NCBI RefSeq assembly: GCF_022530855.2
Contig: NZ_CP099567.1
Span: 372,001-436,000 of the forward strand
Direction: 5' to 3'
DNA length: 64,000 nt
Source: Candidatus Vondammii sp. HM_W22
Lineage (GTDB): Bacteria > Pseudomonadota > Gammaproteobacteria > Chromatiales > Chromatiaceae
Made by a program: the position numbers and the translations under genes. Shown here piece by piece: positions 28,992 through 38,913 of the stretch; position 1 is the stretch's first letter, and each line of letters starts with the position of its first letter. A model generated the notes under the pieces. That model saw only the letters and a program-made list of their open reading frames with translations, searched no databases and was not told where the DNA came from.

Positions 28992-29317
28992 TTTTCAGCG
29001 GGTTCGAGTCCTTTTATTCCGGCCCCATTGCGATGGTTGGTATGTTTCTCTTTGTGTTTTTTCACCTGACGGTCCAGTTTGTCTACCAGACCATCGATTG
29101 CTGCATACATATTCTCTTCCACACAATCGGCGAAGACGTCGGCACCATTGACATGCAGAGTGGCTTCAGCTTTCTGACGGAGTTTCTCTACACTGAGAAT
29201 GACGTGGACATTGGTCACATGATCAAAGTGGCGTTCAAGACGCTCGAACTTGGTATCTACATAGCCGCGGAGGGCTTCGGTGATATCCACATGATGGCCA
29301 GTGAGACTGATTTGCAT
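28988..29317 (-). CDS. hpf: Ribosome hibernation promoting factor
   Basis: Short-form HPF/YfiA (about 109 residues from ATG 29317, which follows GAAGGAGCAAGTT). MQISLTGHHVDITEALRGYVDTKFERLERHF and the DVFADCVEENMYAAIDGLVDKLDRQVKKHKEK segment are the two conserved blocks. Binds the 30S decoding region in stationary phase. The frame extends 12 codons further upstream into rpoN but the internal ATG has the better ribosome site. Confidence 0.93.
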   Translation of the reverse strand: MQISLTGHHVDITEALRGYVDTKFERLERHFDHVTNVHVILSVEKLRQKAEATLHVNGADVFADCVEENMYAAIDGLVDKLDRQVKKHKEKHTNHRNGAGIKGLEPAEN

Positions 29318-29330
29318 AACTTGCTCCTTC

Positions 29331-30839
29331 TTAAGTGAGACGTTTCCGCTCATTGGATGGTGGTATTGCCATCGACTCGCGGTATTTCGCTATTGTCCGC
29401 CGGGCGACCTTGATGCCCTGATCTGCGAATATTCCCGCTAATTTGTTATCGCTAAGAGGTTTAGTGGGTTTCTCTGCAGCAACCAATTTCTTGATCAGGG
29501 CGCGAATCGCCGTGGCGGAGCATTCTCCACCTCCTGCCGTGCTGACGTGGCTGGAGAAGAAATATTTGAATTCGAGGGTGCCCCGAGGTGTGTGCATGTA
29601 TTTTTGTGTTGTGACCCGGGAGATGGTTGATTCGTGCATCTCAAGGGCTTCAGCTATATCCCGCAGTACCAGGGGGCGCATGGCTTGGTCACCATGCTCA
29701 AAATATCCGCGCTGGAATTCAACGATTTTAGTAGCGACTTTGAGCAGGGTTTCGTTGCGGCTGACTAGGCTTTTGATAAACCAGCGTGCCTCCTGTAGGT
29801 GGTTTCTCAGATAGTTGTTATCGTCACTGTTGTCTGCCCGGCGGATCAGTCTGGAGTATTCTGAGTTGACTCGGAGTTTGGGGGTGGATTCTGTATTGAG
29901 GTTCACATGCCAGACACCATTGTGCCTCGTCACAAAGACATCAGGGGCGACGTACTGGGCTTCGGTTTCCGATACTAAGGTTCCCGGACGAGGGGCGAGG
30001 GAGCGGATGAGTCCGTTGATGGCGCTCAATGCTTCGTCGCTGACCTTCAGCTTACGTTTTATTTGGTTATGATCCTGCCGAGCCAGCAGGTCAAAATGAT
30101 TTCTGACCAGGATGATTGCCTGCTGCAGACAGGGGTGCTCTTCTTGGTATTGGGCCAGCTGAATCAGCAGGCACTCCCTGAGGTCCCTGGCTGCCATCCC
30201 CGGTGGGTCAAACTGTTGGATTCGATGCAACACAACTTCAACTTCTTCAATGTCTGTCTCTTCATCTGAATCTGCCAGATTATCCAGAATCTCGTCCAAG
30301 CCCACGGAGAGATAGCCATCTTCATTTACACTATCGATAATGGCAACGGCGATAGCGTGGTCTATAGTGCTAAAAGGGGTAAGGTTGAGCTGCCAAGTCA
30401 GGTAGTCGTAAAGGGTTCTTGCTTCATGCTGCTGGGACAAATAGTCCGAATCCGCGCTCTCTTTTGCGGCACTGCCGGAGGCCGGGGGCAGGGTGCTGTC
30501 ATAAATGTCGTCCCAGCCGCTGTCCACCGGCAGCTCTTCAGGTATGGTGCTGGCCTCAGCACTAATCTCCCGTTCATTGTTGGCATCGTTGGTAATGGTA
30601 GATGACTCTTCATGGGTAGCCGATTTCTGCTCACTAACCGGGTTCTGCGGTTCTGAGCTGTTTACCTCTTCCCAAGCAATCTCCTCCTCTTCGAGCTCCA
30701 GCATCAAATTGGAATCGAGTGCCTCCTGGATCTCCTGTTTGAGATCGAGCGTAGAGAGCTGCAGCAGACGAATGGCCTGCTGTAGCTGCGGCGTCATTGT
30801 AAGGTGTTGCCCGAGGCGAAGCTGGAGCGTTTGCTTCAT
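29331..30839 (-). CDS. rpoN: RNA polymerase sigma-54 factor
   Basis: 502 residues. Region I activator-interacting segment (LRLGQHLTMTPQLQQAIRLLQLSTLDL), an acidic linker rich in glutamate and serine (about 46-110), core-binding domain, then the helix-turn-helix (LRDIAEALEMHESTISRVTTQKYMHTPRG) and the RpoN box ARRTIAKYRES near the end. Intact. Requires bacterial enhancer-binding proteins; likely serves pilus or nitrogen genes. Operon context lptB-rpoN-hpf-ptsN is the standard gammaproteobacterial one. Confidence 0.97.
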   Translation of the reverse strand: MKQTLQLRLGQHLTMTPQLQQAIRLLQLSTLDLKQEIQEALDSNLMLELEEEEIAWEEVNSSEPQNPVSEQKSATHEESSTITNDANNEREISAEASTIPEELPVDSGWDDIYDSTLPPASGSAAKESADSDYLSQQHEARTLYDYLTWQLNLTPFSTIDHAIAVAIIDSVNEDGYLSVGLDEILDNLADSDEETDIEEVEVVLHRIQQFDPPGMAARDLRECLLIQLAQYQEEHPCLQQAIILVRNHFDLLARQDHNQIKRKLKVSDEALSAINGLIRSLAPRPGTLVSETEAQYVAPDVFVTRHNGVWHVNLNTESTPKLRVNSEYSRLIRRADNSDDNNYLRNHLQEARWFIKSLVSRNETLLKVATKIVEFQRGYFEHGDQAMRPLVLRDIAEALEMHESTISRVTTQKYMHTPRGTLEFKYFFSSHVSTAGGGECSATAIRALIKKLVAAEKPTKPLSDNKLAGIFADQGIKVARRTIAKYRESMAIPPSNERKRLT

Positions 30840-30984
30840 TCAGAGTACTAAAATTTGGTACGCTAATTGTGTGTTTTTTTGCATAATTTCATTGTAGCTC
30901 AAAAAAGTGATCTGACATAAAAGCCTCTTTTCTGTTTTCTTGCTTTGGGTTAATGAATTGACAAGGGAAGGGGTTGCATCTTTA

Positions 30985-31710
30985 TCATAAACTGAACTCC
31001 TCACCAAGATAGACAGAGCGAACATCCTGGTTGGCCAGGATTTTGTCCGGCTTCCCTTCGGTGAGAACCCTTCCTTCGTTGATAATATAGGCACGCTGGC
31101 AGATATCCAGGGTCTCGCGTACATTGTGATCGGTGATCAAAACGCCGATGTTCCTTGCTGACAGCTCCTTAATGATATTCTGAATGTCTTTAACCGAAAT
31201 AGGGTCGATGCCAGCAAATGGCTCATCCAGCAGGATGAAACGGGGTTCGACGGCCAGTGAGCGGGCTATTTCCAGTCTGCGCCGCTCTCCGCCAGAGAGG
31301 CTCATGGCGAGATTTTCCCGCAGGCGAGTGAGGCTGAAGTCGAGCAAAAGTGCTTCACATGCCTCTATCTGCTGTTCCCGGTTGAGATCTTTTCTGGTCT
31401 CAAGAATTGCCAAAATGTTATTTTTTACACTCAGTTTGCGAAATACCGAGGGTTCCTGAGCCAGATATCCCAATCCCAGGCGTGCACGAGCATGCATGGG
31501 AAGGGTGGTGATATCGTGGCCGTCGATGGTAATGCTTCCTCCTTCCGGGGGAATAAGCCCTGCAATCATATAAAAACAGGTGGTTTTTCCTGCGCCATTG
31601 GGACCTAGCAGGCCAACGATCTCGCCGCTGGAAAGCTCCAGTGAAATTCCATCAACCACGGTCCGTTTGCGGTAGTGCTTGGTCAGTTTGGATGCTGCTA
31701 GAACAGTCAT
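30985..31710 (-). CDS. lptB: LPS export ABC transporter ATPase LptB
   Basis: 241 residues: Walker [17 protein letters not shown], signature [16 protein letters not shown], Walker [14 protein letters not shown], and switch [13 protein letters not shown]. Powers LptFG-driven extraction of lipopolysaccharide from the inner membrane. Overlaps the lptA stop by 4 bases; 145 bases separate it from rpoN. Confidence 0.97.
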   Translation of the reverse strand: MTVLAASKLTKHYRKRTVVDGISLELSSGEIVGLLGPNGAGKTTCFYMIAGLIPPEGGSITIDGHDITTLPMHARARLGLGYLAQEPSVFRKLSVKNNILAILETRKDLNREQQIEACEALLLDFSLTRLRENLAMSLSGGERRRLEIARSLAVEPRFILLDEPFAGIDPISVKDIQNIIKELSARNIGVLITDHNVRETLDICQRAYIINEGRVLTEGKPDKILANQDVRSVYLGEEFSL

Positions 31711-32216
31711 TTTTTGCTGCTTTTTCCGCCGATTGTGACGTGCACACGCTTGCCCTTGGCGCTGGCGCCGGCTTTGACAATCGCCTTGGCCCGGTCATAG
31801 GTGATACGGTCGCTTTTGAAGGTGTCTTTTCCCTGAACAAGAATCGCCTTGCCGATCATATGGATAATTTCACTGTCGACGCTGTATTCAACCTTGCTGG
31901 AGCGGCCCTTTACCATCCCTTTGTTGCCATCCGTTTTCTGCTGGAAAGTGACCGGTCTTCCTACGGCGACTATGTGGTCTGAGCGGTTCTGTTTCTGGGT
32001 AACGACGATTTTGGCAGCGTTAAGGCGTATTGAACCCTGGGTGAGTTCTACATGCCCCTTGTAGATACTGATGCCCTTGCGATCGTCGATATCCACGCTT
32101 TCAGCTTCTATGTAAGTGGCCTGATCTTTATCCGTTTGCAAGGCTGAAGCCAGGGGTGGAAGGCTCAACAACAGAGCGATAGCGAGCCGACGGTAGGCTT
32201 TACAGTTTTCCTTCAT
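31707..32216 (-). CDS. lptA: LPS transport periplasmic protein LptA
   Basis: 169 residues with a signal peptide ([17 protein letters not shown]) and the beta-jellyroll repeat pattern ([54 protein letters not shown]). Forms the periplasmic bridge for lipopolysaccharide between LptC and LptD. Overlaps lptC by 17 bases. Complete. Confidence 0.93.
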   Translation of the reverse strand: MKENCKAYRRLAIALLLSLPPLASALQTDKDQATYIEAESVDIDDRKGISIYKGHVELTQGSIRLNAAKIVVTQKQNRSDHIVAVGRPVTFQQKTDGNKGMVKGRSSKVEYSVDSEIIHMIGKAILVQGKDTFKSDRITYDRAKAIVKAGASAKGKRVHVTIGGKSSKK

Positions 32217-32766
32217 AGTATCCTCTTACGTTCGCAAGTAGTTTGATGCGTACAGGCTTGCTGTACCAGATCCGAATTCCTTTTGCGTCCAAGCGGTTAT
32301 TTTCGCTGTGCATATGGACTTTAGCATCACTCTCCAGGTAATTATCCCTGGGTTGAACCCGAAGGTCACGTGTGACGATATGAGTGGGGCGTATGCCTGG
32401 GGCTGCACTGCGATCTATATTGACAACACCCTGTAACAGCCATACCTCGCCATCGCTGGATATCCATCCCGTCTCTGAACGAACTCTCCATGGGGGACGA
32501 GCCTCATCGTATAGGGTTAGTCGCGGCTGTTTCAGTTCTGTGCTGTCGTCATCGGGGTAGTGGGTCATACGCTGTGCCACCAGTTTCTGCTCTGGTTTTC
32601 CGGTTGTGTCCATCTTGACCCCAGTAAACCCCTCCAGGAAGTAATCCGGCGTGTGTTCACCGGCCTGATCGTCAGGCTTTTTACTGCCGGTGCTTTCCGC
32701 CAGCCACCAACTGGTTCCAGCCAGCATCAGAAGTACACTTCCTATAATGAGGTCTTTTCTCTCCAT
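32200..32766 (-). CDS. lptC: LPS export protein LptC
   Basis: 188 residues with a single N-terminal transmembrane anchor (LIIGSVLLMLAGTSWWLAES) and a periplasmic jellyroll similar to LptA (MTHYPDDDSTELKQPRLTLYD, ITHIVTRDLRVQPRDNYLESDAKVHM reading). Docks LptA to the LptB2FG complex. Between kdsC and lptA, the usual order. Confidence 0.92.
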   Translation of the reverse strand: MERKDLIIGSVLLMLAGTSWWLAESTGSKKPDDQAGEHTPDYFLEGFTGVKMDTTGKPEQKLVAQRMTHYPDDDSTELKQPRLTLYDEARPPWRVRSETGWISSDGEVWLLQGVVNIDRSAAPGIRPTHIVTRDLRVQPRDNYLESDAKVHMHSENNRLDAKGIRIWYSKPVRIKLLANVRGYYEGKL

Positions 32767-32794
32767 CAGACGGTTTGTCCAATTAGTGGGTAGT

Positions 32795-33319
32795 TCACTG
32801 GAGATATTGCTCCGTCATGCGCTTCAGGTTGCCTTGGGCCTCCATTAGCAGCTCGCAAGCCTCCCGGGCAGCACCCTGCCCCCCAGCCGATGGGGTGTGC
32901 CAGTGGGCGTGCTGTTTAACCATATGATGAGCATCCTGAACAGCGATGGCAAGTCCGGTCTTGCACATGACCGGCAGGTCCACCACATCATCACCAACAT
33001 AGGCGATCTGCTCATTTTTTAGCTTCAGCTTGGCCTTCAGCTCTCCGAAAGCCGGTAGCTTGTCGTGTTTTCCCTGGTAAACATGCTGGATGCCCAGGCT
33101 CTTCATTCTCATCTCTACGATATTTGAGTTGCGGCCGGTAATAATGCCGATTTCCACGCCGCTTTCACGCAGCATCTTCATGCCGTGCCCATCTTTTGAG
33201 TTGAACGCTTTGTACTCCTGGCCGTCATCTCCAAGATAGAGCCTGCCATCGGTGAGTACCCCGTCAACATCGAAAATGATCAGCCGGATTTGTGCGGCTT
33301 TTTCCATTATGTCCTGCAT
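32795..33319 (-). CDS. kdsC: 3-deoxy-D-manno-octulosonate 8-phosphate phosphatase
   Basis: 174-residue HAD phosphatase, last step of free Kdo synthesis. Motif I IFDVDGVLTDGRLY, motif II ITGRNS, motif III/IV with KPAF-like KLPAFGELKAKLKL and YVGDDVVDLPVM. No cap domain, as expected for a tetrameric KdsC. Good ribosome site AAGGAG before the ATG at 33319. Confidence 0.95.
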   Translation of the reverse strand: MQDIMEKAAQIRLIIFDVDGVLTDGRLYLGDDGQEYKAFNSKDGHGMKMLRESGVEIGIITGRNSNIVEMRMKSLGIQHVYQGKHDKLPAFGELKAKLKLKNEQIAYVGDDVVDLPVMCKTGLAIAVQDAHHMVKQHAHWHTPSAGGQGAAREACELLMEAQGNLKRMTEQYLQ

Positions 33320-33382
33320 GGAGATCTCCTTAAAATTGACTGCTTGCCCCGCAACTTATCAACAACACTATGCAGATGCTTT

Positions 33383-34381
33383 TTATACCACACCTGCTCT
33401 TAACAGGTGGTGCATATTGAGTGCCCCGACCAAGCGCTGATCGCTATCGACAACAAGTAATGCATTGATTTTGTTTTCCTCCATGATCTGGAGTCCTTCC
33501 GCAGCCAGCAGTTCTGCATTGGCAGTTTTGCAGCCGTGCGTCATGACATCGGCTACTTTGCATTTGTGGATGTTTAGCTCCCGGTCCAAGGTGCGGCGCA
33601 GATCGCCGTCTGTATAGATACCTGTGAGCCGCCGCTGCTGATTCACCACGGCAGTCATGCCGAGGCCTTTGTTGGTCATCTCCACCAGGGCATCAGTTAG
33701 CCAGGCCTCTTCGCTAATGACTGGAATCTGATCGCCGGAGATCATGATGTCGCTGATGTGTAATAGCAGGCGGCGACCGAGGCTGCCACCGGGATGGGAG
33801 CGGGCAAAATCCAGTTCAGTGAATCCTCTGGCCTCCAGCAGGGCGATGGCGAGAGCATCACCCATTGCCAGGGCCGCCGTCGTGCTGGAAGTGGGCGTCA
33901 GGTTTAGCGGGCAAGCTTCCTGTTCCACGCTCACGTCGATGTGGACATCCGCTTCCCGGGCCAGGTTGGAGTTGGGTTTACCCGTCATGGCAATCAGCGG
34001 TATGCCTTGGCGTTTTATGATTGGCAGAATAGTTAGCAGTTCCGCAGTTTCGCCGGAGTTGGAGAGTGCAAGTACAACATCCTTATCTGTGATCATCCCC
34101 AGGTCGCCGTGGCTTGCTTCGCCGGGATGAACAAAGAATGCGGGGCTGCCTGTGCTGGCCAGAGTAGCGGAAATCTTGCTGCCGATATGGCCTGATTTGC
34201 CCATGCCAATGACCACAATGCGGCCTTCACACGCCAGCATATGGCCGCAAGCTTGGGCAAAGTCACCATTGATTCTGCTGCCAAGAGCCTTGATCGCTGC
34301 CGCCTCATTATTGATGACGGCAAGCCCCAGGGCCTGTAGTTTTTCAGCTTCTGCTGCTGAGGGCATGGTTTGTTTTTTCAT
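33383..34381 (-). CDS. kdsD: Arabinose 5-phosphate isomerase
   Basis: 332 residues: SIS sugar-isomerase domain (VVIGMGKSGHIGSKISATLASTGSPAFFVHPGEASHGDLGM) followed by two CBS domains (VISEEAWLTDALVEMTNKGLGMTAVV, DVMTHGCKTANAELLAAEGLQIMEENKINALLVVD). Converts ribulose 5-phosphate to arabinose 5-phosphate for Kdo. Overlaps the upstream antiporter gene by 4 bases. Confidence 0.96.
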   Translation of the reverse strand: MKKQTMPSAAEAEKLQALGLAVINNEAAAIKALGSRINGDFAQACGHMLACEGRIVVIGMGKSGHIGSKISATLASTGSPAFFVHPGEASHGDLGMITDKDVVLALSNSGETAELLTILPIIKRQGIPLIAMTGKPNSNLAREADVHIDVSVEQEACPLNLTPTSSTTAALAMGDALAIALLEARGFTELDFARSHPGGSLGRRLLLHISDIMISGDQIPVISEEAWLTDALVEMTNKGLGMTAVVNQQRRLTGIYTDGDLRRTLDRELNIHKCKVADVMTHGCKTANAELLAAEGLQIMEENKINALLVVDSDQRLVGALNMHHLLRAGVV

Positions 34382-35400
34382 ACGTGGGGGTCGTTGGAAA
34401 TAGTGTATTGGGCCGTTGGTTCCGGAGTGGTTTTGTCCTGGCTGTTTAAGAACAGCGCGGTTTGATAACCAATAAAGGCAAGCAGTAACAGGGTGCCCTC
34501 AAATCGGTTGATCCTGCCTGGGCCTTTGAATCCGTATCCCATGATATACATTGCCAGGGTGAGAGCGATCATCACGGGCATATCCCGGGTCAGTGCCAAT
34601 GGGTCAAAACTGCCAGGTGCAATCAGTCCTGGTACTGCCAGCACTGCCAGCAGATTGTACATGTTGGAGCCGATGATGTTGCCGATGGCAATGTCGTGCT
34701 CATTTTTCAGTGCGCTGATGATGCTGGCGGCAAGCTCCGGAAGACTGGTTCCGAGAGCTATAATGGTCAACCCGATAACTAGATCGCTGATACCGAAAGT
34801 GGTGGCTATATTGACGGCACCCCAGGTCAGAAGCTTGGAGCTTACCAGCAGGACTATTAGACCCAGAAAGAGATTGAGCAGGGCCTTGCGGGTAGGCATG
34901 GTTTCCGGCATTTCGGTTTTGAACTCTGACTCTAGAGGGTCAGAGTTCCGGTCTCTTACTGCGATGCGGACCATGCCGTAAATAATGGTGGCCAGACCAA
35001 TCAGCAAAATGCCTCCGTCAATCCGGCTGAGTGCGCCATCGAGCATCAGCAGCAGGGTGATTAGGCAGACCGCCAACAGCATGGGATACTCCCGCTTCAG
35101 GGTGTCAGAATGAACGCTTAGCGGGGCAACCAGTGCGGTAATGCCAAGAATCAGGCCGACATTGGCGATATTCGATCCCAATGCGTTACCGATAGCCAAG
35201 CCCGGATTGCCCTGGAAGGATGCCATGGCAGAGACCAGTATCTCAGGTGCGGAGGTTCCCAAGCCTACAATCGTAAGTCCGATCAACATAGGGGAGATGC
35301 CCAGGTTGCTGGCAACCGCAGAAGCGCCGGTAACGAAACGGTCAGCACCCCATATCAATAGGGTGAATCCGGTGAGAATGGCGGCAATGTCCAATAGCAT
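34378..35400 (-). CDS. yrbG: Calcium/sodium antiporter of the YrbG family
   Basis: 340-residue inner membrane cation exchanger with two inverted alpha-repeat motifs: GLGTSAPEILVSAMASFQGNPGLAIGNALGSNIANVGLILG and ALGTSLPELAASIISALKNEHDIAIGNIIGSNMYNLLAV. About ten hydrophobic segments. Gene order yrbG-kdsD-kdsC-lptC is the classic one. Ion specificity is family inference. Confidence 0.94.
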   Translation of the reverse strand: MLLDIAAILTGFTLLIWGADRFVTGASAVASNLGISPMLIGLTIVGLGTSAPEILVSAMASFQGNPGLAIGNALGSNIANVGLILGITALVAPLSVHSDTLKREYPMLLAVCLITLLLMLDGALSRIDGGILLIGLATIIYGMVRIAVRDRNSDPLESEFKTEMPETMPTRKALLNLFLGLIVLLVSSKLLTWGAVNIATTFGISDLVIGLTIIALGTSLPELAASIISALKNEHDIAIGNIIGSNMYNLLAVLAVPGLIAPGSFDPLALTRDMPVMIALTLAMYIMGYGFKGPGRINRFEGTLLLLAFIGYQTALFLNSQDKTTPEPTAQYTISNDPHV

Positions 35401-35689
35401 AAGGATAAAAGGGGGTTGTTGTTTATGATAATTTAACGGCGAGACATTGTTTCAGACCCGGGCTGGATTGTCCAAAAATCTTGAACAATCAGCGTGCCCA
35501 GTTGCGCGTTGTGCCACATTGGCCGTAGCGGTTTGCGGTGACCAGTTTTCCCTATTTGACAGCAAATGGGGTTTTGTTTCACCAGCTTCCATTTATGATG
35601 GCCATGCCGGCGCAGTGTATTGCTCTTAATGGTGTTGGCTAAGCCGATTCTTTTGAAGGGGAGAACGTCAGTCAATGAGGATGCAGGCT

Positions 35690-36130
35690 CTAGTCGATGA
35701 AGAACTGTTGCTTAAGCTGTGCTTTAATCGGACGTTCCATGCCTGCAGGCGTCACCTCCAGGGTGAAGTCCAGGGTTTCACCGTCGACAATAGTGAACTC
35801 GCCAACGTAATAAATAGCCTTTCCTTCACGGATTTCACGCAGGTCGATGGCCTGAATTCTGCCTACTAGGTCTCTGGTTTTGGCCTTGATATTTGCGGTC
35901 ACCGCTTCTCCGGTTGTACCGGAGATATCTTTAATCACGCTGACATTCAGCAGGCCACGGTATTTGCTGCGGATGATTTTGTAATTGCTGGCGATCTCCG
36001 GGGTTAGTATGGTGCTGGGAAAGGCGTTATGGTGAATCGTATAGTCAGGGACATGAGTGCTGTTTTCCGCAGTGGCGATGAGAGGGCCGGTCAGCATCAA
36101 CAGGCCCATCAGAAGATGGTGGATTCGCAT
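35690..36130 (-). CDS. DUF4426 domain exported protein
   Basis: 146 residues with a signal peptide (MRIHHLLMGLLMLTGPLIATA) and the DUF4426 body: HHNAFPSTILTPEIASNYKI, LLNVSVIKD, then FTLEVTPAGMERPIKAQLKQQFF at the end. In pseudomonads this gene follows proC-yggT-metX-metW; here yggU is present 1.9 kb upstream and metX/metW are not visible. About 290 bases between it and yrbG hold no gene I recognise. Confidence 0.8.
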   Translation of the reverse strand: MRIHHLLMGLLMLTGPLIATAENSTHVPDYTIHHNAFPSTILTPEIASNYKIIRSKYRGLLNVSVIKDISGTTGEAVTANIKAKTRDLVGRIQAIDLREIREGKAIYYVGEFTIVDGETLDFTLEVTPAGMERPIKAQLKQQFFID

Positions 36131-37020
36131 GTTCTCTCTACTCCAGTTTGTATTATGACAGCCATACTGCTGTTGACCAATCGGAGTCTGGTCCTCTCCC
36201 GCTCTCCGAATTGCAGGTTACTATTCAGCGTATCTATATGAATATTACGAAGGATAGTCAGTATGTTTGGCAATGGCGTTCCGGTGTGGCTTTCAGCCAG
36301 ACGTTGGCATCATGCCGGACACTGGTAGGGGACAAAGCGCTCGCATCTAGCCTACCATAGCTGCAAAAAAGCGTCTCACACACAAAGTGTTCTTCTGCCA
36401 TGCCATTGTGGTTACCGGACTTTCCCGCTTCCTGATAGAGTAGCTTCGGCGCCACGCGGTAGCGCATGACCAGAGAACATTTTCGGCTGAACCATGGATA
36501 AGCCCGTGATTACTCTGGAATCGCCGGTAGATATCGCGAATCAATTTACGTGACTGCATTTTACTACTTACTACGATCTGCATATCATTGCGCATCTGCT
36601 CGAAGCGGTTTACGCATATTGATTCTCATACCCATGTTGGTTCTCACTACTCTCAGTATGAGTCGAAACAAATGACCGTGCTAATGGTCAACCATGACCA
36701 TCTGCCATTTTGTAACCATTTGTAGTAGCTGGTCCAATGGTTTCGCATATCCAGCATCAAATAGGCATCAGTAACAAAATCCGTAGGGGTAAGCATCGAG
36801 CCAATAGGTAACTCAATGAAGGTGCCGGCAGGTCTTAAGGGTAGCGCTTTGCACAACAATGTTATTCAATGGAACAGTTTGCGGGGGATATTACCGTATC
36901 CTGTTGCGTTCATAGCGGCCTCCAGAAGATCTATTTCTCTTCTGAAGGCGCGGCAGCGCTCGAAGCCGCTACCATGTTAAGCTTTTTATGCAGTCTTCGG
37001 ATTTTATCTTCCTGAAACTC
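36131..37020. other. Gene debris at the expected metX-metW position
   Basis: 890 bases with only short open frames. One minus-strand stretch from 36595 begins MRNDMQIV and includes SNHGLIHG and AENVL, faintly like the start of MetW (a methyltransferase-fold protein), but no SAM-binding motif is readable. Another, 36859 to 36653 (GTFIELPIGSMLTPTDF), is unrecognised. I treat this as decayed coding sequence; identity is unproven. Confidence 0.4.
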
Positions 37021-37024
37021 TAAA

Positions 37025-37940
37025 GGGAACCTCTAAAAATCTCCCCAAATCAGCGATAATAGTAACCAACTCAACCAACCGTTGATAAAAACCATGCAAC
37101 TGAGTTTTCTTGATCATCAAGACCGACTTGAACTCTTTACGATGCGGTACTGATGTTTAAAGCATTGGTTCTACAGTATTTGTTCAATCTGTCCGATGAT
37201 CAAACAGAGCTACAAATACGGGATCGCTATAGCTTTTATCGTTTTCTTGGGCTGAGCCCGGAGGGTAAGGTATCCGATGCCAGAACGGTTTGGATATATC
37301 GTGAGTGCCTGAAAGAGTGGGGCCTTTACCCAGGCAACGTAATACGCGAGAGGAAAATAGGCAGATCAAAGCCGGGGATAGCCCTGAGGCGTGGAGTGAT
37401 AACAAACGCCGCCAGAAGAATGTTGCAGCACGCTGGACTATGAAGCATGGCAAAACCCACTATAGGTACAAAAACCACATCAGCACAGACCGGAAGCACA
37501 AGGTCATTCGCAAGTACACCATCACATCCGCAGAAGTTCACGATAGCGAGGTCTTCGAGGAACTGCTGGATGAGAACAACAGTGATAGAAGCGTCTGAGC
37601 CGATTCTGCTTACGGCAGTCATATTCATCGCAAGTCGATACGCAAACGCTCTTTGAATGAACGGGAGCAAGAGGCAAACCGAAAACGATCAAGAGTTCGG
37701 GCTCGAGTTGAGCGCGTGTTTGTCCAGCAGGCCAATTGACTAATGCGTAGCATCGGATAAGTCTGGGCCGGTGTGAAGATGGGCATGATGAATTTGGTGT
37801 GCAACATGCGTCGATTGGTGTGGCTGACCGGATGAAGCGAAGTATGAGTATGGATGTTGCCAGAAAAATGAGCGTGAAGATACCGGGCTCTCCGGATTTG
37901 TTAGAGACTGTTGGCCTTTGTCGGATTTTTAGAGGTTCCC
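37025..37940 (+). mobile_element. IS5-type element copy A, internally deleted
   Basis: Ends are GGGAACCTCTAAAAATC (left) and GATTTTTAGAGGTTCCC (right), flanked by a 4-bp direct repeat TAAA (37021-37024 and 37941-37944), as expected for IS5 target duplication. Compared with copy C (53552-54685) it lacks about 130 bp after CGACTTGAACTC and a second block after GGGGCCTTT, and has an in-frame TGA near 37597. Transposase blocks TREENRQIK, RQKNVAARWTMKHGKTHYRYKNHIS and ARVERV are still readable. Immobile relic. Confidence 0.88.
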
Positions 37941-38012
37941 TAAACCCTAGTTATTTGAATTAGAGCACAAATTCTTTCAATCGAATGTGCCTGGCTATCG
38001 GGAGATGGCAGT

Positions 38013-38340
38013 CTATCCAGTCCTCTCCCCGGTCACTGCAAATGCCAGTGATTTCGGAAATTTTTGTGGTTTATGGATGCGGAATCCCTTGCTTTTTGTG
38101 CTGCTGTCCTTCACCAGAGTGACGTCATTGCGACCGACACCAAACGCCTTGGCGAGGAAGCAATTTAGATGGGCATTGGCCTTTCCATCCACTGGCGGGG
38201 CGGTGATGCGCACTTTGAACCGGTCGCCGTAGGAGGCAATAAACTTATCCCTGCCTGCCTGCCTGCCTGCCCCTGGACCGGACCCGGAGATTGAGCAGCA
38301 GATCACTGCCATCCCAACGAAACCAGCTCACTCATCGAAA
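38013..38340 (-). pseudogene. yggU: yggU (DUF167) with tetranucleotide-repeat frameshift
   Basis: The C-terminal part is canonical DUF167/YggU: RDKFIASYGDRFKVRITAPPVDGKANAHLNCFLAKAFGV. Upstream, a continuation FRWDGSDLLLNLRVRSRGR is in another frame, and the normal MSEL start in a third. The second break falls exactly in five tandem CTGC units (38251-38270). The alternative 99-residue frame through the repeat has an unnatural N-terminus (MAVICCSISGSGPGAGRQAGR). Function of YggU is unknown. Downstream of yggT. Confidence 0.7.
38251..38270. repeat. CTGC x5 short tandem repeat within yggU
   Basis: Five perfect CTGC units inside the first third of yggU. A tetranucleotide repeat inside a reading frame can slip and switch frame; here it coincides with the frameshift. 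Confidence 0.9.
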
Positions 38341-38913
38341 AGGGGTGGCAAACAGCAGTTGCAGGGGGGGCAGAAGCAGCATTTTGAGCAGCACCAGTCC
38401 AATCACTACGGCCATGGGGGAGAGGTCAAGACCGGCAATAGGCGGAATTATCCTGCGGGCGGGCCTCAGCAGGGGGTCGGTTATGCTGTAGATCAAATTA
38501 ACCACCGGGTTGTATCCTCCAGGGCTGACCCAGCTCAGAATCACCTGTATAAGAATGGCAAACAGGAACAGGTCAATGGCTTGTTCAACCAGTTCCAGGA
38601 TCGACCAGACAAAGGCGGCGAGGAGCGATGATGCTCCGGTGCTTTTTAGTAGCAGGATAAACATCAGCTCCACCGATTTCACCAGCCACATCAGTGCGAT
38701 GGATGCGACATCCATCCCTCCCATGCTGGGAATGATGCGTCGCAGGGGACGCAGCAGCGGGGTGGTGACTTTGACGACAAATTGGGAGACCGGGTTGTAG
38801 AAATCAGCCTTGACCAGCTGCAGTATGAAACGCAGCATCACGATCAGGGTATAAGCGCCAAACAGTATCTGGATCAGAAAAACCAGTGGGTTAGCCAGGT
38901 AGTTACTTCCCAT
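38332..38913 (-). CDS. yggT: YggT family membrane protein
   Basis: 193 residues, two YGGT repeats, each a hydrophobic hairpin pair: FLIQILFGAYTLIVMLRFILQLVKADFYNPVSQFVVKVTTPLLRPLRR and LFLFAILIQVILSWVSPGGYNPVVNLIYSITDPLLRPARRIIPPIAGLDLSPM. Inner membrane; homologues influence osmotic stress or ion uptake, role unsettled. Shares one base with proC. Confidence 0.93.
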   Translation of the reverse strand: MGSNYLANPLVFLIQILFGAYTLIVMLRFILQLVKADFYNPVSQFVVKVTTPLLRPLRRIIPSMGGMDVASIALMWLVKSVELMFILLLKSTGASSLLAAFVWSILELVEQAIDLFLFAILIQVILSWVSPGGYNPVVNLIYSITDPLLRPARRIIPPIAGLDLSPMAVVIGLVLLKMLLLPPLQLLFATPFR

